Below are positions 58,766 through 64,000 of a stretch of DNA of 64,000 nucleotides, piece by piece. The stretch is from the NCBI GenBank assembly GCA_014773175.1, contig VXCM01000285.1, positions 372,001 to 436,000 on the forward strand. Direction: 5' to 3'. Under the pieces are notes generated by a model, which had not been told where the DNA came from, made no database searches, and was given only the letters and a program-made list of their open reading frames with translations. The stretch is from Lucifuga dentata (lineage: Eukaryota; Chordata; Actinopteri; Ophidiiformes; Bythitidae). Numbering within the stretch: the stretch's first letter is position 1; each line of letters opens with the position of its first letter. Made by a program: the position numbers and the translations under genes.

Positions 58766-61105
58766 TGAGCAGGCTGACTTGTTGCAGTGTAATGTCCCCA
58801 GGCCTGATGCACAATGTGATGAACCTACATGTCATTAGACTCCTGTTGACTTGGTTGTGTTTGGCAGAAAAGCAGTAGGACTAGTCAGTAGCAGTTCATC
58901 CACTGCAGCCCATCACGCTGTTATTATGTGCACTCAAGGTAAAAGCTACTGACTACACCCATGGCTGCCAATGATAGGGTACATGGTAAAACCCTGCAAG
59001 GAGTGAAGGAACAGATCCACCTAAAGCTGGGACATACGCTATACTGATATAATAGCTAGTTATTATATGGGGATTTGGTTATTGTAATATTGCTTTTCAG
59101 TATGCTTATATGTTTGCCCTGATCTTATAGACTGTATTACAGTCAACTGACACAATTTTCATTGCTCCAGCTGAACACCTTGTCACATTATTAATATTGA
59201 GGTACTAAATCAAAAATGATCATATTTGATAATCCAGTATCATCCTGCTGGAGGCCATCCTTCTGCAACTTTATTGGATTACCATTGTGTGTTTTTTTGT
59301 CCACAGTGGAAATTGTCAACAGTACTCCTCTCCATATTTACTTAATCCATTACAGAAATGCAAATCTTCTGCTATAACTCTAGTAGATAGAGTTCTCTTG
59401 GAAGGTGGCATGGCTTCAGCCTAGGCAAATATTCAGGCTTTGCTGTAGTCAAAGATAGAGGAGACAGGTAGGCATCCAGCTGTCTTCCATACAAGCCTTG
59501 AAGAAAAGATTCCACAGCCTCTGCTGGAGCAAGCGCTCGCGATGTGACTAATGTCTGGGTGGTGGAAAAAGCTAATCATACTTCGGAACAGTAAAATTAT
59601 GTGCATATGGACTTCACTTGGAAGTCCCTCTTACCATTTCTTCTATTTACTTTGGTCTAAATACTGTTTATGCTTTTCCAATGGCCAAAGCTAGCAGGTC
59701 ATTTCCTCTTGGTGAAATAATGTATTTACACTTCCTTCTGTCAAACTGGCAGCTCTGCGCTCTGTTCAGCCACATGGTATGACCCAGCTGATGTCAGACT
59801 GAAAGTGGAAAATTAGAAATGCAGAAGGGTTCATGAGTGTAAAGCAAGGATTTTTTTTTTTTTTTTTTTTTTGCGCATTTTGGGATGCAGCTCAGAAGTG
59901 GGCTGTGCATCAAATAGTGGGTGGAAATGGGCTAGAATGCCTGACTTTTTTCCCTTAATTTGCTACTTCAGTTTATATACGTTGTGTTGAGTTTGGTTGT
60001 AGGTCATTTTGTTAGCTAGCTGGGTGGAAAATGGGAAACAACAAAACAGAAAGGGGAGGAGGGTGTCACAACAAATGACCAAGATCATTTAGTTCCAGTT
60101 TAGTTTTCAAGGTGTTTCACATAGGCTAATATGGCAGAGCAACAACATAAAGCATAACAAATTTTGTAACAGTACTGCCTTCCTGTTCTTGGACTCTGCT
60201 CACTGCTTTGACATTTTCCTAGGAATCAAGGAAGAAAAAAGCAAAAAGAAGATAAAAACATTTTCAGTTCATTTCAGTCCAAATAATTAACTGAAGTTTT
60301 CTAAGTATTAGATTTCCAAAAGACACCATTTCTTGGATTATAAAAGCATCTGAATGGAATAGAAATCAAAGTGACGCCTATTGAAAAGCTGAAGGAGAAC
60401 GTAACATGATGGCTTTGTCCATGAATGATAATCAGTAAATGATGGAGTAATTCTCTGAAGATTCTGCATGTAATGCAAACAACGACAGTAATGAGGGAAT
60501 GTGAAATGGGAAAAGTGACAATGGATTATCTGGTGCATGTGTGTGTGTGTGTGTATTTGTTGCTCCTGTGAGTCAGGTGTGCTTGTACACTCTGACACAC
60601 AGCATGCTCTCTGTGTGAGATCCCTCAAGATCATTGTGCTATCAAGCAAGCAGCAGCATATTCAGTACAGTCAAGAACCACATCCTTTACATTGTAAATC
60701 TAATTAACATTGCATGGGCCTGGAGTAAGAGACAAAGTCAGTAAAGTATTTCATTAAAGTCACCATAGCAATTACAGTGGTTCTCTGTCTTTTTTTTTTT
60801 TTTTTNTTTTTTTTTTTTTTTGAAGAGACTACACATTCATAAACAAAAGAATATTATCACAATATCACAATAATATGTGATATTTGTGTTTTGTTTTTTT
60901 CAACAGACCTTTCACAACATTTTCGAATAATTATAGAAAACCCTATTAACTCCTCACTGCACTTTGAACAGTCTGAAGAGAATGTCTCTCTGCCATCTTT
61001 AGAAGCAAAAGGCCATATGGCCGTCTCGTCTGCGAATGGTTTGTAGTCTGCAGCCCCACTGACGGAGCTGACAGAGGATGAAGATGTGAAAAGGGAAGAG
61101 GACCA

Positions 61106-61137
61106 ATTACAATTCAAGCTCAACCTTGAATTGTAAT
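61106..61137. repeat. Perfect 13-bp hairpin with 6-nt loop
   Basis: ATTACAATTCAAG, loop CTCAAC, then CTTGAATTGTAAT. Short but exact. Confidence 0.6.
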
Positions 61138-64000
61138 CAGGCTCCACAACCTGGCGGATGCAGTTGTGTGGACAAATAATCTGTGGGTGGAAGAATAATT
61201 GCCTAAATCATAGCTGTGGCAATATTTCTAAGAAATCCCAGGAGACAAAGAATTCAAGGCTGGTTTCTCAGCTTTATTTCCTTTCATTTTGTAACACTCC
61301 ATTTAACATCTGTAAATCCGAATTTGAGCTAAGCTTTGTGTGGTTTATATTCTGCTCATTGTAGTATGCCATTATTTTTATATAAAGTCCTGTAGCTGTT
61401 ATGGGTCATCTAACCAGAGCCAAATCATTTATCAAAACTTATGGTAATTTCAAATGCAGTATTTGGTTGCCAAAAATGTGTTACCTTGGCTTAATTTTTA
61501 TATTGATACCCTGTGATGGTCCTAATTTCTAAATGTCTTGTGGTTAGCTTATGCTGAATTTGAGCAATTTATTTTTTGACAAAGATGTATCAGGTGTTGC
61601 AGGGTGTGTTTTATACTACAGATAGCACCTGCAACTTTGTGGAAGTTGCAGAGTGTCTCTCAATAGCTCCAGTTAGCATACATCTTATCTTGTGCTTTCA
61701 AGGTTTTTGATGTTATAAAACTACTTAGAAACTGTCTTGTTTGTCACAACTGATAACGTGGAAAATCAGTTGTAATTGTGGGTGTAGATGCGTTGGCATT
61801 ATAAGCCATGCTGTAGTTCTGACTATACTTCTTGTTTGAACCTTTTGTTTTGTGAACATGTGTAGAGCCTGCAGGTTTTGCAGACTTATAAATTGATATG
61901 GAAACACAAAAACAGGTGTTATATTCTTCTGTTGTCTTTATGCTCTTGATGAAGCAGAGCTTAAAACCTGAAGAGAGAGATTTTAGTCGTGAGTTTTGGT
62001 TTGACAAAACAAGGACAGATGAATTGGTTGAGCAATGGTCTGTTGTGGCAGTGCAGATTCCTCATTACTCCCATAGCAGCATGAGTTGTCACTATGCAGC
62101 TGGTGTTGTGAGCTGGGGAGATGCAGGCTACCTGTGCAACGACGCAGGAACCTGCAGTCCCGTGGCCAAGAAACAGGCTCAGAGGATAGCATAGAGCAGC
62201 GAGCTGAACTGTCATGAGGCAAACTGCTCTACAGTTTTATCACCATCACTGGATGTTCTCTCCAAGTGGAAGACAAAAACAAAGTTATTATTTCAGGTTA
62301 TTTTTGCACATTGACTCGAATAGAGATGGGAAACTTTGCTGCATAAACCTCATTGGAATAATGACTAAAGACTAGATCAGAAGACTAGTTTTAGTTTTTG
62401 TGCTGGATTCCTTTTAAACACACTGCCCCGTAACTATAAATAGAGAAGCCTCGACACTGTCGAATAAGTTCAGCATACTACTGCATGAGGTGTGGTGAAG
62501 GGCTCCTCAATAACAGCTTGCCAAGAAAATCAGACATGTAGAGGCCCGTTTGACTATTTAACCGTCTGCTCTTCAGGAAGATCTCTGTATCGCGTTGTTA
62601 CACATGCTGCTGGAGAACACTGGGATGGGCTGGGCTCAGTGTCACGCATCTATTGTGAACTTCTAGGTCAGTAAAGGTGACAGTATTATCATTTCATTTC
62701 AGAGCAGAATACAAGCTTGCGTTTCACTCAACCAGTGGAAGGCCTTTATCTGCATATCTCCTCATCGCCGACACTGACATCTGATTTGAATGATGAGTAA
62801 AAACAGGATGTTCGCTATCAGTGTTAGCTGCTACACCCCTAGCAAATGAACAGATGAAGGGATGCATGGAAAGAAGGAGGTCAGTAAGGAGAAATAGGAC
62901 ACCGGTACTGATGTACAGTATGTGCTTGTGTGTGCTTTTGTACGCATCCAGTTGGTAAGAGCTTGGTCCAGTAATGTGACAGGAATTCTCCGGGGTGTGT
63001 GCCTTTCTGTGGCGAGAGACGAGTAGAAAATAGCCCGGCATTCAGAGAGCTGCTAAGAAAGCTTCACAGTGCAGATTTGCATCGACATGTAATTTGGAGG
63101 GATGTACAGACTGGATAAGATGCAGAAAGTAATTCCCCCCCCCNCCAAAAAAAAAATATAAATAAATAAATAAATAAAAGTGAGCAAGAAGGTCGGGCTG
63201 AATTATGCGAATAGATGAAAAAGAAAAGGAGAACAGTATGCTTTGGAAGTCATAAAGTCCACAAACTCCTTGGCAACTTCACTGTTTCAATGTGGGGAAG
63301 CTGAATTTATGGGCTTTATAAATAGACCCAGCTGTAATGATGGGGATCAGACTGAGGAAAAGGCAGAGCAAATGTTTAGGGATGGCCTACTTACAGTGTG
63401 TTTGTTTGTTGTGCATTATACTTCATTCAAGCATCATCGCGGGGTCCAAACATATGAAGTCAGGATGATTATGCTCAAAGCTTGATTGTGATGATTATGA
63501 TTATACCAAATCTTCATGTTTAGATGCTGATTACAGGCGTACTTTTAAGCCAAGCAAAGGCTCAACCAAAATATACCACTCAAGAATTTTCCACAGTGAA
63601 GTGCAAAGTGGTCTGTCAGCATTCTGGAAAACAAAGTTTCACCACTTTCAGACGTTTTTTCTTTTTTCGTTTGGTATTTAGGGTAAAATGTACAAGTTAC
63701 ATTAGTCTGACTCACTGCAAAGAAGACGACGTCGCTTGACTCCACCGTTGACTTGATGTTTTGGGAGAAACCCTCAGTTGTTTACAGCAAATGTTTTAAT
63801 TACTAATTGCATTCAACTTAAAGCCCAGACTGACAGGTTTTGATACCGTACCAATATCAATATTTGAAAGGCATAACAATTTGACGACAATATGTCGGCC
63901 GATATTTTCGTTTTTACATAAACAACCATTCTTGTTAAGGAGCCTTCAAATTGAATTAGGAAAGACTGTGACTCCTCAAGTTCTCCCACTCAGCTCACAC

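Larger units (their letters stand above)
58422..64000. other. No supported gene to window end
   Basis: This may be intron of a gene starting near 58 kb, or intergenic. It contains (TG)n at 58731-58763, a T run at 59851-59872, a T run with N at 60806, a hairpin at 61106-61137, and a C run with N at 63135-63146. Open frames such as 61898-62194 show no domain. Confidence 0.5.

Noticed and set aside
1..64000. CRISPR array, bacterial operon or phage genes
   Set aside because: There are no regularly spaced direct repeats. The direct repeats seen are microsatellites or N-flanking assembly duplicates, and the genes are spliced eukaryotic genes.
1..64000. tRNA or rRNA genes
   Set aside because: No cloverleaf with A and B boxes and no rRNA core sequence was recognised by eye. 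A tRNAscan-SE run would settle it.

Overview
This window is vertebrate nuclear DNA, almost certainly from a teleost fish. The genes have short exons with GT-AG introns. The spacer DNA is rich in (CA)n, (CT)n and poly-A runs and holds repeats of kinds common in fish: an L2-type LINE end, a solo LTR and fold-back elements. No bacterial, plasmid or phage features are present. Three protein genes can be read with confidence, all recognised from their translated exons.

Left part (1-18.5 kb): the last five coding exons of ceramide synthase 1 (cers1) lie on the plus strand from 502 to 5515; the 5' exons are outside the window. It faces nicalin (ncln), a complete 15-exon gene on the minus strand with start codon at 18376-18374 and stop at 10716-10714, predicting 561 residues. 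The two genes converge. Candidate polyadenylation signals (9191 and 9367 on +, 9501 and 9425 on -) suggest that their 3' ends nearly meet or slightly overlap.

Middle (18.5-51 kb): about 32 kb with no gene I can support. It holds many (CT)n/(GA)n tracts, a truncated L2-type LINE on the minus strand (about 23.9-24.8 kb), a 212-bp fold-back element (26.8-27.0 kb), three related dispersed-repeat blocks (about 28, 31 and 35 kb), a perfect 38-bp palindrome (35.8 kb) and a solo LTR with a 5-bp target-site duplication (46.8-47.3 kb). Two stretches (29.3 and 32.6-33.1 kb) look like possible untranslated or lncRNA exons, with weak support.

Right part (51-64 kb): an intact single-coding-exon sphingosine-1-phosphate receptor 4 gene (s1pr4) on the minus strand, then a gene-free interval, then a promoter-like region at about 57.9-58.4 kb. 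That region has a CTCF-type motif and a possible short first coding exon of an unidentified plus-strand gene. Nothing else could be identified up to 64 kb.

cers1 makes C18-type ceramide and s1pr4 senses S1P, the end product of ceramide breakdown, so the window links the two ends of sphingolipid metabolism. Nicalin lies between them and is an ER membrane protein of the multipass translocon. I see no convincing new multi-gene system. The most solid oddities are an assembly artefact that breaks ncln exon 12, a GC-AG intron in ncln, a long nearly open antisense frame in a cers1 intron, and several strong inverted repeats.
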